64,000 nucleotides of DNA from an uncultured Tenacibaculum sp. Its GTDB lineage: Bacteria; Bacteroidota; Bacteroidia; Flavobacteriales; Flavobacteriaceae. The notes beneath the pieces are model-generated. The model had not been told where the DNA came from, searched no databases, and saw nothing but the letters and a program-made list of their open reading frames with translations. The position numbers and the translations under genes are program-made. Positions 8,641 through 17,957 of this stretch are shown here, in pieces. The stretch spans positions 62,001 to 126,000 of the forward strand of contig CANLMR010000001.1 of the NCBI GenBank assembly GCA_947492185.1. The letters run 5' to 3'. Position 1 is the first letter of the stretch. Every line of letters begins with the position of its first letter.

Positions 8641-9306
8641 ATGACAAAATTTGAAAAGTTTCTTCTTGACAAAGAAATACTTAAAGATACCACAGCGCAA
8701 AGCTATGAATTTCTAATGCAAACCATTATAGAGGATAAAGAGAAAAAGGTGGATTATTCTTTCATTGACTCAATAAGGGCTATTCCTAATACGCAATCTC
8801 TTATTTCTAAAAATGATAAATGTATAGCGAAAGTTGAAAGAATTAATGAAAAACAGAATAAGAATGACTCTAAAACACTCCAAACTCTAGATTTTTCATC
8901 AAGGTTCTACAAACTCAGAGTCTTGCTTGTATATAATACCGATGGTGGTCTAGAATCTGACAATAAATTATCTGATGTTTCTAGTACCATTAAAATTAAT
9001 ATAAACTCTAAGGGAGAGTTATTTCACGATAATATTGAATATAATCTGAAAGGAATAAACTCATTTTTAAAAAAGTCTTTTGATAATTTTAAAGATGGGA
9101 CAATTTTAATTTCATTGAATTCAAATAGAGATTTACTCTATAAAGATTACGTTGATATTGTTAATAACATCAGATATATCATAAAAGGAGCACAAAATAA
9201 AAAGTCTCAAGAACTATTCAATATTGAATATGAGAAATTAAATGAAGTTCAAAAAAATAGCTTAGACAAAAAATTTAAAGTGGTCATTAAAGATTCGTCT
9301 AATTAA
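8641..9306 (+). CDS. Hypothetical secreted protein (start uncertain)
   Basis: I do not recognise this 221-residue protein. It is Lys/Asn/Asp-rich, has no membrane segment after its first ATG, and has a beta-strand-like middle (FYKLRVLLVYNTDGG, later STIKININSKGELF). Upstream in the same frame lies an excellent signal peptide (8500-8570) with no normal start codon, so the native product was probably about 268 residues and exported. If translation starts at the ATG at 8641 the product would be cytosolic and probably non-functional. Its end overlaps the convergent sigma-factor gene by 8 bases. It may be a start-lost gene. Confidence 0.55.
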   Translation: MTKFEKFLLDKEILKDTTAQSYEFLMQTIIEDKEKKVDYSFIDSIRAIPNTQSLISKNDKCIAKVERINEKQNKNDSKTLQTLDFSSRFYKLRVLLVYNTDGGLESDNKLSDVSSTIKININSKGELFHDNIEYNLKGINSFLKKSFDNFKDGTILISLNSNRDLLYKDYVDIVNNIRYIIKGAQNKKSQELFNIEYEKLNEVQKNSLDKKFKVVIKDSSN

Positions 9307-10534
9307 AACTTCCTCGCTTCTTTTCCAAATATTCCTTTTCTAACTTATTGGTTACTTTTTCTAAAGCAATATTTATAAATTCAATAGCTTTATTTTTATT
9401 ACCAATAGCTTGGTAATAATCTGATTTTGCTGCATAATACAAATAAGCTCGTTGCTCAAGATCATCAGGGTTAATTCTATCAAAATAAAAGCTCGACTTT
9501 ACATAATTATTCATTTGTACACATACGACAGCCATCGTCAATATATGTGATGGCATTGGCTGTAATTCATACAAACACTCATACCAATGCAGAATTTCCC
9601 CCCAATTAGTAGCTTCAAAATTCTCGGCTTTTAGATGCTCCGAAATTATAGCAGCTTCATAATGATAACTCGAAAACTCATTATGTTCAACTGCTTTATT
9701 CATCATGGTATTTCCCAATTGAATCAATGGAAAATACCACTTAGAACGATCCTGATTTTTTAAATCTAAAACTTCATTTTTTGTAGTTATTTTAGCATCT
9801 AATCGAGCAGAATGAAAACACATTAATGCAAATAAAGCATAGGTTGCAGAAATTGATGTGTGCTTGTTTTTAATGACCAACTTGCATAAACGCATTGCTT
9901 CTCCGCAAAGTTCTTTACGGACTAGTTGTTCTTTTGTATTAGAATGAAATCCTTCGTTAAATATGAGATACAAAACTTCTAAAACACTTTCTATTCTTTT
10001 AGGTAATTCTAATCCTTGAGGAATAGAAAATGAAATATTAGATTGTAGTATAGCTTTTCTTGCTCGAATTAATCGTTTTTTTATGGTTTCTTCTTTCAAT
10101 AATAAGGCTGAAGCGATTTCTTTTCCACTAAAACCAGATACTGTTTTGAGAGCAAAAGCAATTCTATCTTTAGGGTTTAATTTCGGATGACAGGCGGTAA
10201 AAATCATTCGTAGTTGCGCGTCTTCTATTTCAGAATCTAAGAAGAGTTCATTAATAGCAACCGCGTCTATTCCTTTTGAAAATTCAGGTAATTTTTTCTT
10301 TTCTGTTTGGAGTTTTCTAAAAATATCCAGCACACGGTTTTTAGAAGCCTTAATTAACCATGCTTCTGGATTATCAGGGATTTGATTTCGCCAACTTAAT
10401 GTAGCTTTTACGAAAGTGTCTTGAACAGCATCTTCTATAACTTCTAGATTTGAAAGTCCAAAAATGCGTGTTAAAACAGAAACCATCTTTCCGCTATGAT
10501 GGCGAAAAAGATGGTCTATAAGTTGAGTTTGCAT
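9299..10534 (-). CDS. ECF42-like RNA polymerase sigma factor with C-terminal extension
   Basis: The 411-residue protein has sigma region 2 near residues 15-75 (IEDAVQDTFVKATLSW and NPEAWLIKASKNRVLDIFR) and sigma region 4 near 110-165 (SGFSGKEIASALLLKEETIKKRL). A long TPR-like C-terminal extension fills about 180-411. This layout, together with a preceding YCII/DGPF-type gene overlapping by one base (TAATG), is diagnostic of the ECF42 group. In that group the extension, rather than a classical anti-sigma factor, is thought to control activity. The regulon is unknown. Ends convergently with the secreted-protein gene. Confidence 0.88.
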   Translation of the reverse strand: MQTQLIDHLFRHHSGKMVSVLTRIFGLSNLEVIEDAVQDTFVKATLSWRNQIPDNPEAWLIKASKNRVLDIFRKLQTEKKKLPEFSKGIDAVAINELFLDSEIEDAQLRMIFTACHPKLNPKDRIAFALKTVSGFSGKEIASALLLKEETIKKRLIRARKAILQSNISFSIPQGLELPKRIESVLEVLYLIFNEGFHSNTKEQLVRKELCGEAMRLCKLVIKNKHTSISATYALFALMCFHSARLDAKITTKNEVLDLKNQDRSKWYFPLIQLGNTMMNKAVEHNEFSSYHYEAAIISEHLKAENFEATNWGEILHWYECLYELQPMPSHILTMAVVCVQMNNYVKSSFYFDRINPDDLEQRAYLYYAAKSDYYQAIGNKNKAIEFINIALEKVTNKLEKEYLEKKRGSFN

Positions 10535-10881
10535 TAGTTATCAAAAACCATTACTTCTCTAATCTCTACAGTACCTCCTAAGTCATAATCAGGAAAATCT
10601 TGAGCGATTACTTCTACAGCATCAAAATCTTTAGCTTCAACAATATAATAACCACCAACAATTTCTTTTACTTCAGCAGAGTTAACGTCAGATACGGTTC
10701 TGTTTTCACCGACAATTCTTCTAATGTCGGCTGTTAACGCATTTCCTCCTCTAACAATGCCTTGTTGTTCCATTTTCTGACTCCAAGCAAACCATTTTCC
10801 CATTCTTCCTTGAATTTCTTCAGGAGATAGTCCTAAATCGCCGTAGTCCGCACCGATAAAAATCATCATAAATTCTTTCAT
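10534..10881 (-). CDS. YCII-related (DGPF-type) protein
   Basis: The 115-residue ferredoxin-like-fold protein begins KEFMMIFIGADYGD and contains GRMGKWFAWSQKM and GGYYIVEAKDFDAVEVIAQD, all family features. The usual DGPFAE motif is degenerate here (SDVNSAEVKE). Such proteins are the standard neighbours of ECF42 sigma factors; a binding or regulatory role is suspected but not proven. The stop codon overlaps the sigma-factor ATG, so the two are translationally coupled. Confidence 0.88.
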   Translation of the reverse strand: MKEFMMIFIGADYGDLGLSPEEIQGRMGKWFAWSQKMEQQGIVRGGNALTADIRRIVGENRTVSDVNSAEVKEIVGGYYIVEAKDFDAVEVIAQDFPDYDLGGTVEIREVMVFDN

Positions 10882-10956
10882 AATTTTTTAAGATTTAAAG
10901 TTATTTACCTATATGACGTTTTAGAAATTACCTAAGGGGACAAAATTTAAAAAAAT

Positions 10957-12549
10957 TTATTCCTTTTCTAATTCCAGTACTTTTAAAATCATTTTATCAT
11001 CCAGATGATTCATACGATATAATCCTTGATCATTGAATAATTCTCTTGCAATTGTAGCTTTTAAGAATTTACGTAGCTTTTGTTTAGTTAAAGTTGAAGG
11101 TCTTAAATCTTTTATTTTATTTATAAAAGTATTAGATACTTCGTTATTAGTATCAAAATTCTTAATAAAGTCACCTATCTTAATTCCAGATAATTTCGTT
11201 CTGTTATTATCAACATATTTAAAAGCAAAATCATTTAAATATGCATAAAAATATGGAGAGATGTAAGCTGAAGTATCAATAGGAACAAAAACATCTGGTA
11301 CAATACCACCTCCTCCATATACAACTTTTCCTTTAGGTGTTGTATACTTTAAGCTATCAACAGTTTTAATACTATCTCTATTCAATAATTCACCATTTCT
11401 GTAGCGACTTTCGACTTCATCTCCATAATTTGACTGAGAAATGTTTACATCGCCTAATAATTCATCATCTTCTTTTGGACCCCTTTTATATGGTTTTTGA
11501 ATTGATCTTCCTGTTGGAGTATAATAACGAGCTGTAGTTAATCTCACTGCAGAGCCATCTCCTAAATCCATTTCTTCTTGCACTAAGCCTTTCCCAAAAG
11601 ATCGTCTCCCAACAATAATTCCTTTATCATTATCTTGTAAAGCTCCAGCTACAATTTCCGAAGCTGATGCAGAGTTTTCATCAATTAAAATATATAAGCC
11701 TCCATCTTCAAAATCTCCTCGGTCTGTGGCAAAAGATTCAGTAATCTCTCCTCCATTGTTTCTAGTAAAAACAATCAATTTATCATCTTCTAAAAACTCA
11801 TCAACTATATTATTTGCTATATCAATAAATCCGCCTCCGTTACCTCTTAAATCTAACACTAAATCTGTCATTCCCAATCCTTTTAAGATCGTTAATGATT
11901 CTTTAAATTCTTTATAGGTATTACGTGCAAAACGATCTAGTTTTATATATCCAATACTATCGTTCAACATATAAGCAATATCAACACTTTTAATATTTAC
12001 TTTTCCTCTTTGGACAGTTACGTCAAACAAACTATCATTAGATTTTCTATACACTTGAAGTTTCACTTCGGTATCTGGTGCTCCTTTCAGCTTTTTTAAC
12101 ACTTGATTATTTCGTATTCCTTTTCCGAATAATGTATCAGTATCAGCAATTAAAATTCGATCTCCCGCTTTAATTCCTTTTTTAATACTCGGGCCACCTT
12201 TCATTGGATGCACTACTGTAATACTATCATCAATAATTCTAAATTGAACACCTATTCCTACAAAATTTCCTTGCATATTTTCAGTAACAGCTTGCAAATT
12301 TTCTTTCGGAATATATACTGAATGCGGATCAAGTTTAGTTAACATTTGTGTTATGGCACCATCTAATAATTCATCAGTATTTACCTCATCAACATAATCC
12401 TGTTGAATAAAATTAATTAGTCTTTTTATTTTTTGTTCTTTTAATGAAGTTTTGCTTAATGTAGCAGATTGTCCCGTAAAAAAAGCGCCAATTAAAACTC
12501 CAAATGCCATAGCTATGGCAAAAAATATAGGTAAATTATTCTTGTTCAT
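10957..12549 (-). CDS. S41 family C-terminal processing peptidase (CtpA-like)
   Basis: The 530-residue protein has an N-terminal membrane anchor (about 5-25), a PDZ domain (about 95-180) and an S41 serine-protease domain. The catalytic Ser is in DENSASASEIVAGAL and the Lys in RRSFGKGLVQEEM, so the Ser-Lys dyad is intact. Such proteases trim C-termini of periplasmic proteins. The start overlaps the end of the deaminase gene by 14 bases, indicating one transcript. An extended C-terminal domain of about 150 residues follows the protease, as is common in Bacteroidota. Confidence 0.93.
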   Translation of the reverse strand: MNKNNLPIFFAIAMAFGVLIGAFFTGQSATLSKTSLKEQKIKRLINFIQQDYVDEVNTDELLDGAITQMLTKLDPHSVYIPKENLQAVTENMQGNFVGIGVQFRIIDDSITVVHPMKGGPSIKKGIKAGDRILIADTDTLFGKGIRNNQVLKKLKGAPDTEVKLQVYRKSNDSLFDVTVQRGKVNIKSVDIAYMLNDSIGYIKLDRFARNTYKEFKESLTILKGLGMTDLVLDLRGNGGGFIDIANNIVDEFLEDDKLIVFTRNNGGEITESFATDRGDFEDGGLYILIDENSASASEIVAGALQDNDKGIIVGRRSFGKGLVQEEMDLGDGSAVRLTTARYYTPTGRSIQKPYKRGPKEDDELLGDVNISQSNYGDEVESRYRNGELLNRDSIKTVDSLKYTTPKGKVVYGGGGIVPDVFVPIDTSAYISPYFYAYLNDFAFKYVDNNRTKLSGIKIGDFIKNFDTNNEVSNTFINKIKDLRPSTLTKQKLRKFLKATIARELFNDQGLYRMNHLDDKMILKVLELEKE

Positions 12550-12970
12550 TAGGTAAATAAATCAGTTCAACTCCTGCTCTTTCTAAAAACTCTAAGCCAC
12601 TTTTATCTTTATATTCGTGAGAATACACTACTCTTTTTATACCTGATTGATGAATTAGTTTACTACATTGTTGGCAAGGAGATAACGTAATATATAATGT
12701 TGCTCCTTTGCATGACTGAGTTGATGCTGCTACTTTTAAAATTGCGTTCGCTTCTGCATGCAATACATACCATTTCGTATAACCTTCTTCATCTTCACAA
12801 ATATTTTCAAAGCCTGTTGGTGTTCCATTGTATCCATCAGAAATAATCATTCTGTCTTTTACAATAAGTGCTCCTACCTGTTTTCGTTTACAATACGATA
12901 ATTTTGCCCATTCTTTTGCCATTTTTAAATAAGCATGAGCGTATGTTAATTCTTTTGTTGTTAAAGACAT
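12536..12970 (-). CDS. dCMP deaminase (ComEB-like)
   Basis: The 144-residue zinc enzyme deaminates dCMP to dUMP for thymidylate synthesis. The catalytic HAEANAILK supplies the zinc His and the proton-shuttling Glu; LSPCQQCSKLI supplies the two Cys ligands. SYCKRKQVGALIVKD is the usual substrate-binding N-terminal motif. Overlap with the CtpA-like gene suggests coupled translation. Confidence 0.93.
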   Translation of the reverse strand: MSLTTKELTYAHAYLKMAKEWAKLSYCKRKQVGALIVKDRMIISDGYNGTPTGFENICEDEEGYTKWYVLHAEANAILKVAASTQSCKGATLYITLSPCQQCSKLIHQSGIKRVVYSHEYKDKSGLEFLERAGVELIYLPNEQE

Positions 12971-13013
12971 AGAAAGCTAAAATAACTAGAAATTACTGTT
13001 AAAGAAGTTAATT

Positions 13014-13595
13014 TTACCAAAAAACACGATTCATCATCATTTGAATAGCAAATCCAATTACAATTGATGATGTAACCAAAATCCAATCGCGGCGATTTAC
13101 TCCAAATACTGATTGTACTAACCCACCGGCTAATAAAATTAACCCTACTATGATGATTTGAGCAACTTCAACACCTAAAGCAAATTCTACTAATGGTAAA
13201 AATTTATCTTCATTTCTACCAATCATTGCCTTAAAATAATTCGAAAAACCTAAACCGTGGATCAATCCAAAAAACAATGCAAAAAATAAATTTTGATTCT
13301 CTTTTCCTACTGATGCCTTTCTAGCGGTTAATACATTCATTAATCCCGTTATAAAAATGGTTAATGGTATTAAAAATTCAACCAAATCCGCTCGAACTTT
13401 TAAAACATTATATGCTGATAATGCCAAAGTTATAGAGTGTCCAATAGTAAATAGTGTAATTAACCAAATCACTTTTTTCCACTGCTTAAACTGATAAACA
13501 ACAGCTAAAACAATTAAAAACAAAATATGATCGTAGGCTTTTAAATCTAAGACATGAAATAAGCCCATTTTAAAATACAATATGAAATCGTTCAT
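13014..13595 (-). CDS. HupE/UreJ-family membrane protein
   Basis: The 193-residue protein has about six transmembrane helices. It shows HupE/UreJ features: an N-terminal segment with YDHILFLIVL, a GHSITLALS helix and LIHGLGFSNYF, whose His residues could bind a metal. Family members are proposed nickel or cobalt permeases, but this Bacteroidota subgroup lies away from hydrogenase and urease genes, so its substrate is open. It starts 7 bases after the Lrp gene on the same strand. Confidence 0.85.
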   Translation of the reverse strand: MNDFILYFKMGLFHVLDLKAYDHILFLIVLAVVYQFKQWKKVIWLITLFTIGHSITLALSAYNVLKVRADLVEFLIPLTIFITGLMNVLTARKASVGKENQNLFFALFFGLIHGLGFSNYFKAMIGRNEDKFLPLVEFALGVEVAQIIIVGLILLAGGLVQSVFGVNRRDWILVTSSIVIGFAIQMMMNRVFW

Positions 13596-13602
13596 AAGAA
13601 AT

Positions 13603-14064
13603 TTAAATTTTTATTTGTCTGTCTATTTGTTGATCCAAAGATATGAATGTTTCTGTTCTTGAAACTCCTTTTATACTCTGGATATCTTTATTTAACAAAT
13701 GCATTAAATCCTCATTGTTTTTACACATTATTTTAATAAAAATAGCATAATTCCCAGTAGTATAATGACTTTCAACCACTTCAGGGATATCTTTAAGTCT
13801 TTTAATAGCCGAAGAATATAAACTTGCCGATTCTAAAAAAACACCTACAAAAGCTGTAGTAGTATATCCTAATGCCTTAGGGTTTAACACCATTTTATAG
13901 CCATCTATTAAACTTGATTCGTCTAATTTTCTTAACCTTTGATGTATTGCTGCTCCCGAAATCCCAACTTCTCTAGCGATACTTAAAATGGGGGTTCGTG
14001 CATCTTTTACTAATCGTTTGATGATAATTTTATCAATACCATCAATTTTTAATTTTTTTGACAT
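13603..14064 (-). CDS. Lrp/AsnC family transcriptional regulator
   Basis: The 153-residue protein has an N-terminal winged helix-turn-helix (about 8-60, with DARTPILSIAREVGISGAA then IHQRLRKLDESSLIDG) and a C-terminal RAM ligand-binding domain (about 75-150). Lrp-type regulators respond to amino acids. It is divergent from umuC across 88 bases and is followed closely by the HupE-like gene, a possible target. Confidence 0.92.
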   Translation of the reverse strand: MSKKLKIDGIDKIIIKRLVKDARTPILSIAREVGISGAAIHQRLRKLDESSLIDGYKMVLNPKALGYTTTAFVGVFLESASLYSSAIKRLKDIPEVVESHYTTGNYAIFIKIMCKNNEDLMHLLNKDIQSIKGVSRTETFISLDQQIDRQIKI

Positions 14065-14139
14065 AGGACAAAAGGGATAAGTATTGGGTTATCTCGTTAA
14101 GAGTAGCACAATATAGTTAAAAAATAAAAGAGATTTGGT

Positions 14140-14147
14140 TAACTTTA
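14140..14147 (+). promoter_or_regulatory. umuC: -7-like box of umuC with almost no leader
   Basis: TAACTTTA fits TAnnTTTG except for the last base and ends 5 bases before the ATG at 14153. Transcription should start at or next to the start codon, implying a leaderless mRNA. It also argues against the in-frame TTG at 14135 as start, because that TTG lies upstream of the box. Confidence 0.4.
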
Positions 14148-14152
14148 CAACG

Positions 14153-15409
14153 ATGTTTGCTTTAGTAGATTGTAATAATTTTTATGCCTCTTGCGAACGG
14201 GTTTTCAATCCGAATTTACGCAATAAACCTGTTGCTATTCTTAGTAATAATGATGGTTGTGTTATTTCTAGAAGTGATGAAGCAAAAAGTATAGGTTTAC
14301 CCATGGGTGCTCCTATTTTTAAATGGGAAAATTATTGTAAGCAACATAATATTAAGGTTATCTCTTCTAACTATCCTCTATATGGAGACATGAGTGATCG
14401 GGTAATGAAGATTCTATCACAATTTACTCCTGATGTCGAAATTTACTCTATCGATGAAGCTTTTCTTCAATTTAAAGGTTTTGAAAACTACGAGCTAAAT
14501 TCCTACGGAAACAATATTAGAGATCGTATTTTCCAATGGACTGGTATTCCAACTTGTGTAGGTATTGCTCCTACTAAAGCATTGAGTAAAGTAGCAAATA
14601 AAATTGCTAGGAAATTTTTGAAAGAAACAAACGGTGTTTATGTAATTGATTCTGAAGAAAAGAGAATAAAAGCCTTAAAATGGACTCCTATTGAAAAAAT
14701 TTGGGGAATTGGGTACGGACTTCAAAAAAAATTAAAAGCAGAAGGTTGTGTTAAAGCTTATGATTTTACACAATTAAATAGTGCTATGGTACGAAAAAAA
14801 TACTCTATTACAGTATGGAAATTACAACAAGATTTATTGGGTAATCCCACGATAGAACTTGATGAAGAAAAAAACAAAAAAGCTATAGCTACTACTCGAA
14901 GTTTTGAATATACTTATTCTGATATTGATAATATTAAAGAACGAATTTCAACCTTTGCAGTTAACTGTGCAGAAAAGCTTAGAAAACAAAAAAGTAGTTG
15001 TCATATGATTATTGTTATGTTACGCAGCGATCGTTATAAAAAAGATGTAGAACAGCATCGTATAAGTAAAACAGTAATACTCCCTTTTCCTACAAATTCT
15101 TCTTTAATAATTAGTAAGTGTGCTGTAGAAGCTGTAAAAACAATATTTAAATCAGGAATTAAATACAAACGTGCTGGTGTTATTGTAACTGGATTGGTTC
15201 CTGAAAACAATTTTCAATTAGATTTATTTACTAAAGAAAATCCAAAACATAAACCACTAATGAGTGCTATTGATAAGATTAATAAAAAATATAAATCGAA
15301 TAGTATTAAATTAGCAAATCAAGATTTAGAACGTACTTGGAAAATGCGTCAAGAGCGATTAACCCCGAAGTATACTACAAACATTAATGATATTATTGTT
15401 GTAAAATGA
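14153..15409 (+). CDS. umuC: Y-family DNA polymerase (UmuC)
   Basis: The 418-residue protein (from the ATG at 14153, MFALVDCNNFYASCE) is the catalytic subunit of a translesion polymerase of the Pol V type. The metal-binding Asp of LVDCNNFYASCE and the YSIDEAFLQF motif (SIDE) are intact. The C-terminal LERTWKMRQERLTPKYTT is the typical UmuC tail. It overlaps umuD by 4 bases (ATGA). Gene order umuC-umuD is the reverse of the enterobacterial order. Confidence 0.95.
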   Translation: MFALVDCNNFYASCERVFNPNLRNKPVAILSNNDGCVISRSDEAKSIGLPMGAPIFKWENYCKQHNIKVISSNYPLYGDMSDRVMKILSQFTPDVEIYSIDEAFLQFKGFENYELNSYGNNIRDRIFQWTGIPTCVGIAPTKALSKVANKIARKFLKETNGVYVIDSEEKRIKALKWTPIEKIWGIGYGLQKKLKAEGCVKAYDFTQLNSAMVRKKYSITVWKLQQDLLGNPTIELDEEKNKKAIATTRSFEYTYSDIDNIKERISTFAVNCAEKLRKQKSSCHMIIVMLRSDRYKKDVEQHRISKTVILPFPTNSSLIISKCAVEAVKTIFKSGIKYKRAGVIVTGLVPENNFQLDLFTKENPKHKPLMSAIDKINKKYKSNSIKLANQDLERTWKMRQERLTPKYTTNINDIIVVK

Positions 15410-15834
15410 GTTTAAAATTAACATTCTTTAGTCCAAAAAGTACAGATAGTAAAGGTGCAATATTCTTTGACACTGGAATTTCAGCTGGATTTCCATCTCC
15501 TGCAGACGATTTTAAAGAATCTAGAATTTCTCTAGATGAAGAATTGATTAAGAATAAAGAAGCTACTTTTTTTGCTCGTGTAAGTGGACAATCGATGGTT
15601 GGAGCTGGGTTAGATGATAATGATTTGCTAGTAATCGACAGAAGTATTCCTCCTACAAATAATAAAATTGCTGTTTGTTTTTTAGATGGAGAATTTACCG
15701 TGAAAAGATTGCGAGTAGATGGTAGTGATGTATGGCTACAACCTGAAAACCCTGATTATCCAATCATAAAAATTACTGAGGAAAACAACTTTCTTATTTG
15801 GGGGATTGTAACTAATGTTATTAAGCGTTTGTAA
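15406..15834 (+). CDS. umuD: UmuD-type S24 peptidase, translesion polymerase subunit
   Basis: The 142-residue protein self-cleaves to UmuD' and joins UmuC. The cleavage region SAGFPSPADDF (Ala-Gly bond) is at about 26-36, the catalytic Ser in ARVSGQSMVGAG and the Lys in GEFTVKRLRV, so the Ser-Lys machinery is complete. Length equals that of E. coli UmuD within a few residues. The stop codon shares one base with the bioF start (TAATG), an unusual link between an SOS gene and biotin synthesis. Confidence 0.94.
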   Translation: MSLKLTFFSPKSTDSKGAIFFDTGISAGFPSPADDFKESRISLDEELIKNKEATFFARVSGQSMVGAGLDDNDLLVIDRSIPPTNNKIAVCFLDGEFTVKRLRVDGSDVWLQPENPDYPIIKITEENNFLIWGIVTNVIKRL

Positions 15835-16961
15835 TGAATTTTCCTGAAAAGCTACATCAAAAATTAATTCTTAGAAAAGAATCAAATGCTTTACGAAGTT
15901 TAAATGCTCAAACAAATTTAATCGATTTCTATTCAAATGATTATTTAGGGTTTGCCCAATCTGAATCTATTTTTCAACGAACACATCAGTTATTAATTGA
16001 TAGGAACTTAAAAATAAATGGTGCTACAGGTTCTCGTTTAATTTCAGGAAATCATAATTTATATCAAGAAACCGAAAAATACATAGCCGAATTTCACAAC
16101 GTTGAAAAAGCGCTCATCTTTAATTCTGGTTATGATGCCAATGTTGGTTTTTTCTCTGCTGTACCCCAACGTGGAGATATAATTCTATATGACGAAGTAA
16201 TTCACGCTTCCATTCGGGATGGCATTCAACTTTCTAACGCTAAATCCTATAAATTCAAACATAATAATACAGAACATTTGAAAGAAATTTTAGATAGAGT
16301 TGAATTTGATAATGCATATGTTGTAACAGAATCTATATTTTCAATGGATGGCGATTCTCCGGATTTAAATGAGTTTGTTGAAATTACAAAAAAAGATAAT
16401 GTCTACTTAATTATTGATGAAGCGCATGCTCTTGGAGTATATGGAAAAAATGGACATGGATTAGTTCAAGATATACAACTAGAAAAGGAGATATTCGCTC
16501 GAATTATAACCTACGGAAAAGCATTAGGTTGTCATGGTGCGGCCATTCTAGGAAGTAACGAATTATATGATTATCTCGTAAATTTCTCTAGAAGTTTTAT
16601 TTACACAACTGGGCTATCTCCTCATTCTGTAGCAACTATAAAAGTTGCTTACGAACATTTAAATAATGAAACTATACATCTACTTGCTGAAAGAATAGAT
16701 CATTTTAAATCAGAACTCAAGCGATTACAACTAAACACTAAGTTTATTGAAAGCACCTCAGCTATTCATTGTTGTATTATCTCAGGAACAGAGAAAACGA
16801 AAACTCTAGCTAAACAACTACAACAAAAAAACTTTAATGTAAAGCCTATTTTATCTCCAACTGTTCCTGTTGGACAAGAACGACTTCGTATTTGTTTACA
16901 CAGCTTTAATTCTAATGAAGAAATTACTGCTATTTTAGAGCATCTTGCTACCTTTGTTTAA
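15834..16961 (+). CDS. bioF: 8-amino-7-oxononanoate synthase
   Basis: The 375-residue PLP enzyme of the alpha-oxoamine synthase family condenses a pimeloyl thioester with alanine, the first dedicated ring-building step of biotin synthesis. Visible features are GATGSRLISGNHNLY, VVTESIFSMDGD, LIIDEAHALGVYG and the PLP-Lys segment IITYGKALGCHGAA. Placement with bioD and bioA supports BioF over the related glycine C-acetyltransferase. Coupled to umuD by one base. Confidence 0.93.
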   Translation: MNFPEKLHQKLILRKESNALRSLNAQTNLIDFYSNDYLGFAQSESIFQRTHQLLIDRNLKINGATGSRLISGNHNLYQETEKYIAEFHNVEKALIFNSGYDANVGFFSAVPQRGDIILYDEVIHASIRDGIQLSNAKSYKFKHNNTEHLKEILDRVEFDNAYVVTESIFSMDGDSPDLNEFVEITKKDNVYLIIDEAHALGVYGKNGHGLVQDIQLEKEIFARIITYGKALGCHGAAILGSNELYDYLVNFSRSFIYTTGLSPHSVATIKVAYEHLNNETIHLLAERIDHFKSELKRLQLNTKFIESTSAIHCCIISGTEKTKTLAKQLQQKNFNVKPILSPTVPVGQERLRICLHSFNSNEEITAILEHLATFV

Positions 16962-16969
16962 AAATTTAA

Positions 16970-17350
16970 ATGAGGGACGATTATACAATTTTAGCAGTTT
17001 TTGAATATTCAACAGAAGCACAAGTAATAAAATCCAAACTAGATTCTGAAGGATTTAAAACCATGTTGATGGATGAAAAAACTATTGATACTGATCCTCT
17101 TTTAAGTCAAGCAATTGGTGGAGTAAAGCTTTTAGTGCATAATGAAGACTTACAAAGTGCTTCAAAAATTTATAATGAAATAAGAACTTATGAAAAGGAC
17201 AGCAACGGAAACGATATTAACTGTCCGAATTGTAATTCGAATAGAATTTTAGTTGCGGAATCTCAACGAAAAAACTTGTTCTTTATGCTTTTTCCATTTT
17301 TTGAATCGAGAAAATTAATTTGTAACGATTGTAAAACAATCTTTAAATGA
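16970..17350 (+). CDS. DUF2007-domain protein with C-terminal zinc ribbon
   Basis: The 126-residue protein has an N-terminal DUF2007-like domain (TILAVFEYSTEAQVIKSKL then DSEGFKTMLMDE, ending in GVKLLVHNEDLQSA). A C-terminal zinc ribbon has two CxxC pairs (INCPNCNSNRIL and LICNDCKTIF). No signal peptide. Function is unknown. It sits between bioF and bioD and overlaps bioD by 4 bases, so it is expressed with the biotin genes; a role in biotin synthesis is not supported by sequence. Confidence 0.85.
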   Translation: MRDDYTILAVFEYSTEAQVIKSKLDSEGFKTMLMDEKTIDTDPLLSQAIGGVKLLVHNEDLQSASKIYNEIRTYEKDSNGNDINCPNCNSNRILVAESQRKNLFFMLFPFFESRKLICNDCKTIFK

Positions 17351-17955
17351 AAAAATATTTTATAACTGGGATATCTACTGAAGTAGGAAAAACGGTTGCT
17401 TCGGCAATTATAACTGAAGCGTTAGAAGCAGATTATTGGAAACCAGTACAATCAGGAGATTTAAAATATTCAGATACTCATAAAGTTCAAAATTTAATTA
17501 GTAGCTCCAGATCAGTTTTTCATGAAAATAGTTATGCTTTAAACACGCCAATGAGTCCGCATGCTTCTGCCGAAATAGATGGTATTACTATTGATATTAA
17601 TGAGATCAAAGAACCATCAACTCAAAACAATCTAGTAATTGAAGGTGCTGGTGGTTTATTAGTTCCACTAAATAATGAAAACACAATTTTAGATTTAATT
17701 CAACCAGATTATAAAGTAATCGTTGTTTCTCGTCATTATTTAGGAAGCATAAACCATACACTACTTACCTTAAACTTATTAAAAGAAAAAGGTTTTGATA
17801 TCTCTTTAGTTTTTAGTGGAAATGAACATAAAACTACGGAAGAAATTATTCAAAAAATGAGCGGTATTCCCGTAATTGGAAGAATTGAGGAAGAGCCTTA
17901 TTTTGATCAAAATGTAATTAAAGAATACGCCGATAAATTTAGAGATAAATTATAA
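17347..17955 (+). CDS. bioD: Dethiobiotin synthetase
   Basis: The 202-residue ATP-dependent carboxylase closes the ureido ring to make dethiobiotin. The P-loop FITGISTEVGKTVAS is at residues 4-18, YWKPVQSGD carries the substrate-binding Lys, and VIEGAGGLLVPLN is the conserved second motif. Length is slightly shorter than E. coli BioD. It overlaps the preceding gene by 4 bases and bioA begins 2 bases after its stop. Confidence 0.94.
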   Translation: MKKYFITGISTEVGKTVASAIITEALEADYWKPVQSGDLKYSDTHKVQNLISSSRSVFHENSYALNTPMSPHASAEIDGITIDINEIKEPSTQNNLVIEGAGGLLVPLNNENTILDLIQPDYKVIVVSRHYLGSINHTLLTLNLLKEKGFDISLVFSGNEHKTTEEIIQKMSGIPVIGRIEEEPYFDQNVIKEYADKFRDKL

Positions 17956-17957
17956 TC

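Noticed and set aside
14065..14152. LexA-type operator before umuC
   Set aside because: Only a weak CTC-GTTAA-GAG inverted repeat is visible; the Bacteroidota SOS box is not well enough defined to assign it.
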